DNA of 64,000 nt from UBA2705 sp963977105 (GTDB lineage: Bacteria > Pseudomonadota > Alphaproteobacteria > Micavibrionales > Micavibrionaceae): contig CAXBNI010000005.1 in NCBI GenBank assembly GCA_963977105.1, forward strand, positions 62,001 through 126,000. The letters run 5' to 3'. Under the pieces are notes generated by a model that worked only from the letters and a program-made list of their open reading frames with translations, had not been told where the DNA came from and did no database searches. Below are positions 1 to 7,761 of the stretch, in pieces. How positions within the stretch are numbered: position 1 is the first letter of the stretch; the number at the start of each line of letters is the position of its first letter. The position numbers and the translations under genes were made by a program.

Positions 1-54
1 ATCGAATTCATCAACACCTTCAAACTCATCATCAAATTGGTCTTCATTACTCAT
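1..54 (-). CDS. Type IVB secretion protein DotG/IcmE, N-terminal fragment (partial)
   Basis: The first 18 codons of a gene running off the left edge; the start codon is the ATG whose complement ends at position 54. The visible residues are very acidic (MSNEDQFDDEFEGVDEFD). A possible ribosome site (AGGATT) lies about 8 nt upstream. No domain is visible, so the name rests on order alone: dotI/icmL, dotH/icmK and then dotG/icmE is the order in Legionella-type Dot/Icm loci, and the two genes upstream are recognisable DotI and DotH. DotG would be the large inner-membrane protein that spans the periplasm in the core complex. The gap to the dotH stop is about 41 nt, consistent with one operon. Confidence 0.45.
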   Translation of the reverse strand, partial: MSNEDQFDDEFEGVDEFD

Positions 55-95
55 GAACTTAATCCTGTAACATTATATATTAAAACTTAAACAAA

Positions 96-1298
96 TTATT
101 GCGTATCATCTTCTGTAAGACTTGCACGCACCATTTTACCACCATCAGAAAGAAGCAAGATCGGTGCAGAATTTAATTCATAAACATTCATACCGTCACC
201 CGACTTAACTGAACTATTCCAGCCCGGTGAAAGCAATGTTAATGGTGTACGGACATAAACCAACCCATCGACCTTATAAGCCTTTGTCCGTCTATCCGCC
301 CCAGTGACAACTAAACGTTCCGCAGATTCAGGTGGCAGGCCATCCAAAATACTTGCAAGTGACGCGTTGCCGCCTGCGGCAATACTCAAGGATGAGTTAA
401 TCAAAGGCGCATTGGCTTCTGGGCCATATTCAGGGATACGTAAATCGAGGCGGTAGTAAACACGGTCGCGGCGCGTATTTAAACCAATGACCACAGGTGT
501 TTTCAAGCCAATCAAGCGAATTGACATGTTACCTTTTGCATGGTGCGTTGTTGGCGTAATTCTGAAAATACTTTCGCCTTGACCTGGCTTAATAATATCA
601 AACTCACCAGCCCAAGTCATATCTTTTACAGGCCAAGGTTGCCCCGTGACATCCACAATAGAAACAGTTGTAACTGTGCCCATAGCAACGTCAATCACAT
701 CAGGCGTGTGACCTGGGTCTAGAGATAATGTTTTCAAACCGACCTCTGGTGTCGGTGTATTGTACATAATGGTATCTATGGCTTGACGGTTTTCATCATA
801 GAGCTGCATAAAGCGTCTGATTTCTTCAGGTTTTAACGGGAACATGCTATCTGTCGCAATGCCATAAGCTTCGTCGTAGAACTGCTTCTTTTCTTTTTCC
901 CCACGTAACTTCAGTTGCTCTTCACGAGAAAGACCGCCAACTTCGTCTGCAGACAAACCCGGTAATGGTGGAGGTTGGTTGACACCGCCGCGCATATTAC
1001 CCTGTGGCAATGACAAGCCTGGAAGCGTCGGTGCATTCGCCATGTTAGGCTGCGCCATTGTATTCGGCACGGCCTGTTGGTTTTGATTTTCAGCCTTTGG
1101 CTGCGGCAAACTATTTAGCAAGCTTTCAAAGCTACCCATATTAGGAGCCGAAGATTCACTTGCACTCGGCGCCGATACACTTGGCGGCGGTGGTAAATCT
1201 TGTGCGGCCACGGGACCAGAAGAAAATGCGAGCAAAGCTGAGGTAGCTGTGAGAACAGATACATATTTCACATTTCTAAAACTATTGAGAAAAACCAT
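96..1298 (-). CDS. dotH: Type IVB secretion core protein DotH/IcmK
   Basis: A 400-residue exported protein of the DotH/IcmK family, the outer-membrane-associated part of the Dot/Icm (type IVB) core complex. Residues 1-32 form a signal peptide ending in a VAA-type cleavage site. Residues about 33-115 are low-complexity, rich in Pro, Asn and Gln. From about residue 130 the conserved domain begins, with a KEKKQFYDEAYG segment, a PEVGLKTLSLDPGHTPDVI stretch leading into beta-rich sequence, and a DVTGQPWPV motif typical of the family. It lies 179 nt downstream of dotI and 41 nt upstream of a dotG-like start, the Legionella icmL-icmK-icmE order. The family call comes from recognition of these segments, without a database search. 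The long disordered N-terminal arm is the main variable part. Confidence 0.85.
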   Translation of the reverse strand: MVFLNSFRNVKYVSVLTATSALLAFSSGPVAAQDLPPPPSVSAPSASESSAPNMGSFESLLNSLPQPKAENQNQQAVPNTMAQPNMANAPTLPGLSLPQGNMRGGVNQPPPLPGLSADEVGGLSREEQLKLRGEKEKKQFYDEAYGIATDSMFPLKPEEIRRFMQLYDENRQAIDTIMYNTPTPEVGLKTLSLDPGHTPDVIDVAMGTVTTVSIVDVTGQPWPVKDMTWAGEFDIIKPGQGESIFRITPTTHHAKGNMSIRLIGLKTPVVIGLNTRRDRVYYRLDLRIPEYGPEANAPLINSSLSIAAGGNASLASILDGLPPESAERLVVTGADRRTKAYKVDGLVYVRTPLTLLSPGWNSSVKSGDGMNVYELNSAPILLLSDGGKMVRASLTEDDTQ

Positions 1299-1477
1299 TG
1301 AAAATTTACCTTAAATAACACCTGAGAACAAGGAAACATAAAAATTACACATCGTAGACAATGCATTTGCCCATAAAGCCTAATTCCTAGCTGCCCCCCT
1401 GTCATTAATAAAAAACATTTTATCCCACATTGCCCACATTGTTTGTCTCGCAAATCAATATTAAGCAACGATAAGAC

Positions 1478-2230
1478 TTAACCATAGAAAGAAATCCACT
1501 GCTCAATACCCACACCATTCGGGCTTTCAAGTTTAGGAACACGCACAACAGTAAGCGTCACACGCAAAGAATCTGTTTTACGCTGAGAGCCTGACTGATA
1601 CGTCACAATAAGCGGGATCTCGATACGCCACGAATAACGGCCATTTTCAAGCCCCTCCCAGAGAAGTACTGGCGCGGCGCGCGGCGCGGCCGTAACAACC
1701 TGCCTGTTGTTCTGCACCATTTCCAAAATACTGGAACGCTCAAGCGCTGTAGTGAAGCTTTCCCAGCCCGTACGCGTAAAGTTACGAGAAGATTCCTGCA
1801 AGCGGCGACGGTAATCATGGAAACCAAAGGTCAGAACCTCTGTTGCCGCCTGTGCAACCCAAGACATCAGCGCAGGGTTAGATAAGTTTGGTTGCGATAG
1901 CGACACCATCGGCACTAAACGACCGTCAACCGTTGTCGCAAAATACCTATCCTGCGGTTGGTGCACACTAATAACATAGTACATTGCACCAATCAGCATA
2001 ATGATGCTAACAACCAAAAACAAAACAACTTTTTGTAAAGTACGGTAACCGTCACGGTAATACTCGTTACGAATAACAACCGCACCAACCCCTTTTTCGT
2101 AAGGCCTAATATCCTGATCTGCCCCAGCGTCACCCGCAGCAGGGGCCGGAGCGGGTTTGGATTTTTTCTTGCCTGTGCGCTTAACTGCCTTCTTAGAAGG
2201 GTCAATAGCTTGTTGATGTGGGTCTGACAT
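1478..2230 (-). CDS. dotI: Type IVB secretion inner-membrane protein DotI/IcmL
   Basis: A 250-residue protein of the DotI/IcmL (TraM-like) family, an inner-membrane component of type IVB secretion and IncI conjugation systems. Residues 1-50 are cytoplasmic, rich in Lys, Pro and Ala. One membrane helix spans about residues 68-90 (VVLFLVVSIIMLIGAMYYVI). A periplasmic domain follows, with the characteristic pattern of Pro/Asn-containing strands, a tryptophan-containing helix and a C-terminal WISFYG ending. An AGGT ribosome site precedes the ATG by about 8 nt. It is the first gene of the minus-strand secretion operon and is divergent from the five-paralogue operon across a 312-nt gap. In Legionella, DotI forms a hetero-complex with DotJ in the inner membrane; no DotJ is visible here. 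Confidence 0.85.
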   Translation of the reverse strand: MSDPHQQAIDPSKKAVKRTGKKKSKPAPAPAAGDAGADQDIRPYEKGVGAVVIRNEYYRDGYRTLQKVVLFLVVSIIMLIGAMYYVISVHQPQDRYFATTVDGRLVPMVSLSQPNLSNPALMSWVAQAATEVLTFGFHDYRRRLQESSRNFTRTGWESFTTALERSSILEMVQNNRQVVTAAPRAAPVLLWEGLENGRYSWRIEIPLIVTYQSGSQRKTDSLRVTLTVVRVPKLESPNGVGIEQWISFYG

Positions 2231-2542
2231 AGTTACTACCTAAAGATTTCGACGCGATAAACATAAGATTCCGTATAGTTTTAGACAGATACGAACGATA
2301 CAAAGCATGCACCGATTACAACCATACGCCTGATATGATACGATAGGCTTAATTTCTACGCAAGCCCATAAATAAAAACCACGCTATCAATGCCCGTAAA
2401 AAATATCAAAAACTTTCGTGCAAAACATTTTCCGTTATGATAAAATTTATAGTCGTATGGATATGCTTGTGCCGTTATTAAAACTGCGTGCCGCATATCA
2501 TAAAGTAAATGAATACTAGCTGGTTTTTGGGTAATTAGGGGC
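2231..2542. promoter_or_regulatory. Divergent intergenic region between dotI and the five-paralogue operon
   Basis: 312 nt without a convincing gene. The sequence is AT-rich and must contain the promoters for the type IVB genes (leftwards) and for the paralogue operon (rightwards). Weak TATAAT-like hexamers occur on both strands (for example TATAGT and TATGAT near 2430-2455 on the plus strand), but no -35/-10 pair is good enough to call. A G-rich stretch (TAGGGGC) directly abuts the ATG at 2543, closer than an ideal Shine-Dalgarno. Shared divergent control of the two operons is inferred from geometry only. Confidence 0.45.
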
Positions 2543-3955
2543 ATGGGCAACAACAAAGAACATCTGAACGTGAGGGCAGCCTCCACAAAACTAAAGCATG
2601 CTTTAGTTTTGGTGATCACTTTGTTGTGTGTAAACTTTGCCTTTACAAAAAACGCCAACGCCTGTTGCCTTTGCTGCTTATGGAACACCCACATCACAGA
2701 AAGCCTCGATACTTACACAACAATTGTTGATGTAGCTGCTGATGGTTTCGAAGATTTAGTGGATTTTCTTTATGCAGACGGCAGCAGCACATTTTGGGAA
2801 GCTATGGTCAAGCCGCAATTACAGATCATGACCATGGAGCTAACCGCCGCAACAATGGCTTTCAGCGCCCCATTAGGCCCCATGTTTGACGCGCAAAGCC
2901 TAAATAACACTGTGACACGCATGCAAACTCTTTCTGCAGAAACCGCACGAAACCAAATTCCCGCGGTCTCCATGTGCCAGTTTGCATCACTGTCCAAATC
3001 TCTGGCAAGCACACAAGTCGTACAAAAAGAGACAACCCGCGCAGTTTCTATACAAAACCTAAAGCGCACAACGTTAAATAAAGAACTACAAAGCTCGAAA
3101 AGCACCAACGATGATGCCAAGGCGCGCTTAGCCCAGTTTAAAGCAAAATATTGTATTGGCATTACTGGTGCGAGTGAGTTTGGTGGGTTATTAGGCACGA
3201 TTTGCGCAGCCCCTGCACCAGCGAATGCGAGCGCCGCCCCCGCACTCGGTACGCGAAAAAGAAACAAAGACATTAATTTTACACAAACATTAGGCCTGCC
3301 TAAAACAATCTCGACAGCACTTTACCCAGGCCCTTACGGCCCAACAGAAAGCCTCTCACAGCTTGAAGACATTATGGCGCTGAGTAAAAATCTTTATGGC
3401 AGCGCAAGCATGTCCCCTGCAACAAAAGACAACCTGACACCAAAAAGCAGCGAGACCGCGCATTTTAACGTCTTAAAAAGGCGCGCCCTTCAAGCGAAAC
3501 GTAATGTTGCACAGCACAGCTTTGCTAATTATGTCGGCTTAAAAGCCGCAACTGATCGTGCCGATGGTAGCGAACTTAGCATTAAACCGCATGTCGAAAA
3601 CTTGCTCAGCGCTCTGGGCGTAGATAACAGCGCCAACAACCAGTACACAGATTATTTTGCCAAGGCAGGGAACGGTCTGACAGATTCTAGCCCCAGTTAT
3701 TGGACGCAAATGGAAGTCCTGACAAAAACACTTTACCAAGACCCGCGTTTTTACGCGAATCTCTACGACAACCCTGCGAATGTGAAAAGACAGCAAGCCG
3801 CAATGAGAGCCATAGAGCTTATGCAGGAGCGCGATATACACGAAACCACTTTACGCACAGAGACCTTGCTCTCACTATGGCTAGACTCCGAGCTTGACAC
3901 CCATGGACAGAACATTGTTCAAGATTGGGCCAATATGAAAGCTGCAAAAGAATGA
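2543..3955 (+). CDS. Exported CC-x-CC paralogue 1 of 5 (unknown family, type IVB-linked)
   Basis: A 470-residue exported protein of unknown function, first of five tandem paralogues. Residues 1-40 form a signal peptide ending in NANA; the mature protein would begin with CCLCC (41-45). Four blocks are shared with its neighbours: (a) MTMEL, a hydrophobic stretch and MFDAQSLN, then IPAVSMCQFASLSKSLAS; (b) a YC-containing segment followed by NKDINF; (c) AKRNVAQHSFANYVGLK; (d) SYWTQMEVLTKTLYQDP with FYANLYDNPANVKRQ and a helical LMQERD ending. No catalytic motif is recognised. Its stop overlaps the next start as ATGA, implying translational coupling. The position, divergent from dotI/dotH, suggests a periplasmic or surface accessory of the secretion system; this is inference. 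A lipoprotein is less likely because the residues before Cys do not form a lipobox. Confidence 0.8.
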   Translation: MGNNKEHLNVRAASTKLKHALVLVITLLCVNFAFTKNANACCLCCLWNTHITESLDTYTTIVDVAADGFEDLVDFLYADGSSTFWEAMVKPQLQIMTMELTAATMAFSAPLGPMFDAQSLNNTVTRMQTLSAETARNQIPAVSMCQFASLSKSLASTQVVQKETTRAVSIQNLKRTTLNKELQSSKSTNDDAKARLAQFKAKYCIGITGASEFGGLLGTICAAPAPANASAAPALGTRKRNKDINFTQTLGLPKTISTALYPGPYGPTESLSQLEDIMALSKNLYGSASMSPATKDNLTPKSSETAHFNVLKRRALQAKRNVAQHSFANYVGLKAATDRADGSELSIKPHVENLLSALGVDNSANNQYTDYFAKAGNGLTDSSPSYWTQMEVLTKTLYQDPRFYANLYDNPANVKRQQAAMRAIELMQERDIHETTLRTETLLSLWLDSELDTHGQNIVQDWANMKAAKE

Positions 3956-5289
3956 GTGTGTTTCATAAAAATGCCCCAAAACGCAACATGGCACCAACGC
4001 ACAGCAAACAACCTAGTATAAGAAGCAAGCTTCGCTCCGTATTGTGCGCAGCGTTATTTCTACTCACGTCGTCATTTCTCATTATTACGCCGACAAAACA
4101 GGCACAGGCACGTTGCTGTTATTGCTGCATTGAACCACTACAGCAAGTCATGCACGTCGCTTTAGTTGGGATTGTTATCGCCGCACAAAAGGCTGAGTTT
4201 AAAACACTGCGCGATGAATTGCTTTCTAAGACTTGGTGGCATTCTGGCGTTGCTCCCCTTGCAAAAAGCGCAACAATGGAGCTTGTCGCAAACGGTTGGT
4301 CGCTCGTTGGCTCATTTGGCGCCATGCTTGACGCTAAGCTGCTGAGTGAAACCATCATTGATATGCAAATATTATCCGCAAAATCAGCAAAGAGACACAT
4401 GCCATCGGTGCCTATGTGTAAATTTGCCTCGCTCAACAAATCCATGAGGCAGGCTGATCAGCGCTCAAAAATGGTCAGCGCCGTCTTGGGTGAGTTTTCA
4501 TTAAGGCGCGTACTTGGCCAAGCAGAAAGCATTGGTGCAAGCGAGACAAAAGATACCGCGAGCCGCGTCAAGGCCGCCCTAGAAAGGCACTGTGACAACA
4601 AAGAGTTCGGCGGCGAGATGTCTTTTGTTTGCCCTGCCGGCATTAATAACGCAGGCGACACAACCAAAGATATTAACTTCACTAATGCCGTTGACGTCCC
4701 AGACACCATCAATATCGGTTTAGACCCTGCGATTGCCAACATTAACACTGACAATGAAATTGCCAATGTAATGGCGATGAAAACAATGCTATACAACCAT
4801 GAAGCCGCACCCAGAATAGGCAAAACAGATTTACAAAACAACTATGACGGCAATCAAAGTCGTTATCTAAAATGGCGCAGTACTGTAGCCAAGCGGACCG
4901 TCGCCGAAAACAGTTTTGACGCCCTCATCGGCATGAAGGCCGCAAGCGGCCTCGCAGTGCAAAATCAATTTAAAGCGCAGCTCGACAGCCTTGGTATGCC
5001 CGCCGCAGATATTGATGCCACGACAAAAATTGCACCAAGCTACTGGGCGCAAATGGAACACTTGACCAAAACAGTTTATCAAAACACGAACTTCTTCGTA
5101 AACCTTTACGATAATCCAAACAACGTGCTTAGACAAAGCGCTTCAATGGATGCTATATCACTGATGCAAATGCGCGATTATTATAATTCACTCATACGTT
5201 CAGAAATGGCGCTCTCTGTTTTACTAGACACGGAAGTCGGCAATAATATGGACGCTTTAAATAACACATTAAATCAGTGGGGGAATTAA
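3952..5289 (+). CDS. Exported CC-x-CC paralogue 2 of 5
   Basis: About 445 residues from the ATG at 3952, which overlaps the previous stop (ATGA). A longer reading from 3925 is possible but less likely. A long basic N-region and hydrophobic core (LCAALFLLTSSFLIIT) end in AQAR, followed by CCYCC (residues 55-59). The shared blocks are all present: TMELVANG and AMLDAKLLSE, PSVPMCKFASLNKSM, a cysteine pair then TKDINF, AKRTVAENSFDALIGMK, and YWAQMEHLTKTVYQ with FFVNLYDNPNNVLRQ. The next gene starts 3 nt after the stop. Divergence from paralogue 1 is large, so the duplication is old. Function unknown; see paralogue 1 for context. Confidence 0.78.
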   Translation: MSVFHKNAPKRNMAPTHSKQPSIRSKLRSVLCAALFLLTSSFLIITPTKQAQARCCYCCIEPLQQVMHVALVGIVIAAQKAEFKTLRDELLSKTWWHSGVAPLAKSATMELVANGWSLVGSFGAMLDAKLLSETIIDMQILSAKSAKRHMPSVPMCKFASLNKSMRQADQRSKMVSAVLGEFSLRRVLGQAESIGASETKDTASRVKAALERHCDNKEFGGEMSFVCPAGINNAGDTTKDINFTNAVDVPDTINIGLDPAIANINTDNEIANVMAMKTMLYNHEAAPRIGKTDLQNNYDGNQSRYLKWRSTVAKRTVAENSFDALIGMKAASGLAVQNQFKAQLDSLGMPAADIDATTKIAPSYWAQMEHLTKTVYQNTNFFVNLYDNPNNVLRQSASMDAISLMQMRDYYNSLIRSEMALSVLLDTEVGNNMDALNNTLNQWGN

Positions 5290-5292
5290 GCC

Positions 5293-6468
5293 GTGATATT
5301 CAGAAACTTAAAACGCCTCATCATTATCGTGTTGACGATCGCAGCATTACAAGCGCCACTATCGCGTGACGCCAAAGCCATTTGCTGTATATGTACAGAA
5401 TGCATTTCAATTGGGGCCATGCTGGGCGCCGTTGGTACAGGCCTTGTCGCAGATATCACAACAAAAGTCAGCACTTTTTTTCTCTCGAACGTCCTTGGCA
5501 CGCTAACTAATGGCCTTTTTAGGGCGGCATTACAAAGTATGACGATGGAGCTTGTTGCCTCGGGGCAGTCCTTATTGCCCCCCATAGGCGCTATGCTTGA
5601 TGGCCAGTTGCTCAACACAGTAACCAGAGAAATGCAAACACTGCAAGCCTATACAGCGCGCGATCAAATGCCCGCCGTCTCCATGTGCCAGTTTGCTTCT
5701 TTATCAAAATCCATAGGGTCTGCCGACCACCAGCGGAACCTAACACAGGATATTCTAAGTAAGCGCTCGATAAATCGCCATTTAGGCATACAAGGCCTTG
5801 CTGGCGCAGAAGGTGTGAACTCACAGACCAGCAATTTCAAAACACGGTTTGCACAGTATTTAACGACGTATTGTGACCCTAATGATGAAAACGGCGCCTT
5901 GAGCGAAGCGCTTGGCGCGAATTGCGCAGGCCCAGATAACCGGATAAATCGAGATATTGATTACACAAGCCTGTTACAAGGTGACCTGACCCTTAACCTT
6001 GATTTTACGGTTCCCATTCCAACAGAAGATGAAACGGACATTTTCGCTATGGAAGCGAATTTATATTCGAGTGACCTTATTTTACGCCCGAAGGATAATG
6101 TGCTGAGAAACCCAGATAACCGCGACAATTATTTGGCAATACGTGCATTGCTTGCAAAAAAATCCGTTGCCGAAAACAGCTTTCATGCTCTTGTCGCCCT
6201 AAAGACAGAAAACCAATTTAGCAATACATCTTATTTTGAAGATATGCAGCGCTTAACAAAAGGCAACTATCAAGACCCCGCTTTTTTTGTCACACTATAT
6301 GACAACCCTGCAAATGTGTTGCGCCAAAACGCGGCAATGCAAGGCATCGGCCTTATGCAGCAACGCGATATTTTTGAAAGCCAGATCCGCTCAGAGATGC
6401 TTTTATCTGTACTTTTGGAAACAAAGCTCTCTGATGGCTATGAAGACGTAATAGGAGGCGTAAAGTAA
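5293..6468 (+). CDS. Exported CC-x-C-x2-C paralogue 3 of 5
   Basis: 391 residues, the shortest of the five, with a GTG start 3 nt after the previous stop. The signal peptide runs to about residue 29 (DAKA), followed by CCICTEC at 31-37, so the cysteine cluster here is CC-x-C-x2-C rather than CC-x-CC. The shared blocks follow: MTMELVASG and AMLDGQLLN, MPAVSMCQFASLSKSIGS, TYCDPND then NRDIDY, AKKSVAENSFHALVALK, and DMQRLTKGNYQDPAFFVTLYDN with a LMQQRD helix. The shorter length comes from reduced linkers. Its stop TAA is followed directly by the ATG of the next gene. Function unknown. Confidence 0.78.
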   Translation: MIFRNLKRLIIIVLTIAALQAPLSRDAKAICCICTECISIGAMLGAVGTGLVADITTKVSTFFLSNVLGTLTNGLFRAALQSMTMELVASGQSLLPPIGAMLDGQLLNTVTREMQTLQAYTARDQMPAVSMCQFASLSKSIGSADHQRNLTQDILSKRSINRHLGIQGLAGAEGVNSQTSNFKTRFAQYLTTYCDPNDENGALSEALGANCAGPDNRINRDIDYTSLLQGDLTLNLDFTVPIPTEDETDIFAMEANLYSSDLILRPKDNVLRNPDNRDNYLAIRALLAKKSVAENSFHALVALKTENQFSNTSYFEDMQRLTKGNYQDPAFFVTLYDNPANVLRQNAAMQGIGLMQQRDIFESQIRSEMLLSVLLETKLSDGYEDVIGGVK

Positions 6469-7761
6469 ATGAATAAACTGCGCCTCAGTATAAAAGCCCT
6501 ACTAGACACATGCGGCAAAACATGCTTAAGCCTCGCCATAATATGCGTGTTAATGGGAGCAACGGGCTTGATCAGCAAAGCTTACGCCTATTGCTGCCCT
6601 TGTGTTGACTGTCTGACCGTCTCGGATATGCACACCCAAACAGAAGACGCTATTGAACAAAATCTAAAAGATGAATTTAAAGAAACATTGGAGTGGTTCC
6701 CCAAATTTTGGAATGAAAACATTCTTCCTGCACTGAAAATTATGACCATGGAAATGACGACGACAGCATTTCCTATACAGCCGATGATCGGCGCGATGCT
6801 AGATGGCTTACAATTAAATAAAACAGTGTTAGAAATTCAGACTGCACAAGCTCGTATTGCTAGAGACCAAATACCTGCTGTTTCGATGTGCCGCTATGCC
6901 TCGCTTACCAAGAGCCTCGCAAGCAGCCAATCAAAGGCCCGCTTGAATTCAGGCTACCTCGCGAAAAGGTCATTGGAAAGACAGCTTGGCAGCAAGCTAA
7001 CATCTGAAGATCAAGAGTATCTAGATAATATCTCAGATCATTACAGCCGCTTTGACCAATTTCTCAACAATTATTGCGACCCACAAGACTTTCAAAACGG
7101 CCTCGGCGCTTTAGATGGCTGTCTGGGCACGCGCAAAAACAGAGACATTAATTACAACCAGCTTGTTGATAGCGCATTAACGCTCAACATCGACTACACA
7201 GATGCGATCAGTACAGAGGATGAAATCGACATTCTCGCAATGTCATCAAACCTGTTTTCGCACGAGTTAATCAACCGCGATTACGGGCAGTTCACTGATG
7301 AAAACCGCGAGAACCAATTTATGCAATATAGAGCATTACTCGCGAAAAGAAATGTTGCAGAATATAGCTTTAATTCGATTATAGGCATGAAAACATCTGG
7401 TACCGGCGCATCCAACACACAAATAACAGGCCTGATCGATGAATTAATGGCCAATACGGGGGCACAAAGTCAGCAAGACAAGCAAACGCTGCTTTTTCCG
7501 AAAATAAATGCAGCCGATCCAGACCCGAACCCAAGCTATTACGCACAAATGGAATTGCTGACACAGAAAATATTCCAAGACATTCGTTTTTATGCTGATC
7601 TTTATGACAACCCAGCCAACGTTGAGCGCCAGTATGCCGCCATGCAGGCATTGGGTTTAATGCAGCGCCGTGATGCTTATGAAAGCATGGTCAGAAGTGA
7701 GTTACTAGCTTCCCTCCTTGTTGAAATGGACGTTGCTGAGAAACAAAAGGAACTGCAGTAA
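6469..7761 (+). CDS. Exported CC-x-C-x2-C paralogue 4 of 5
   Basis: 430 residues; the ATG directly follows the stop of paralogue 3 (TAAATG), and the sequence GGAGG about 11 nt upstream is a good ribosome site lying inside the previous gene. The signal peptide ends near residue 40 (KAYA), followed by Y-CCPCVDC (42-48). Shared blocks: MTMEMTT and AMLDGLQLN, IPAVSMCRYASLTKSLAS, NYCDPQDF then NRDINY, AKRNVAEYSFNSIIGMK, and YYAQMELLTQKIFQDIRFYADLYD... with an LMQRRD helix. The Cys cluster resembles a metal or redox site, but no known fold is recognised. Function unknown; same operon logic as its neighbours. Confidence 0.78.
   Translation: MNKLRLSIKALLDTCGKTCLSLAIICVLMGATGLISKAYAYCCPCVDCLTVSDMHTQTEDAIEQNLKDEFKETLEWFPKFWNENILPALKIMTMEMTTTAFPIQPMIGAMLDGLQLNKTVLEIQTAQARIARDQIPAVSMCRYASLTKSLASSQSKARLNSGYLAKRSLERQLGSKLTSEDQEYLDNISDHYSRFDQFLNNYCDPQDFQNGLGALDGCLGTRKNRDINYNQLVDSALTLNIDYTDAISTEDEIDILAMSSNLFSHELINRDYGQFTDENRENQFMQYRALLAKRNVAEYSFNSIIGMKTSGTGASNTQITGLIDELMANTGAQSQQDKQTLLFPKINAADPDPNPSYYAQMELLTQKIFQDIRFYADLYDNPANVERQYAAMQALGLMQRRDAYESMVRSELLASLLVEMDVAEKQKELQ

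Noticed and set aside
2356..2697. Minus-strand ORF of 113 codons across the dotI/paralogue gap
   Set aside because: It overlaps the signal peptide region of paralogue 1 in antisense, has no family signs and no ribosome site; chance ORF.
2770..3273. Minus-strand ORF of 167 codons inside paralogue 1
   Set aside because: Antisense to a frame conserved in four other paralogues, so the plus-strand gene is the real one.
2543..6468. Reading the Cys-cluster paralogues as lipoproteins
   Set aside because: Residues before the first Cys (for example ANA, QAR, AKAI, AYAY) do not form a lipobox; cleavage by signal peptidase I fits better.
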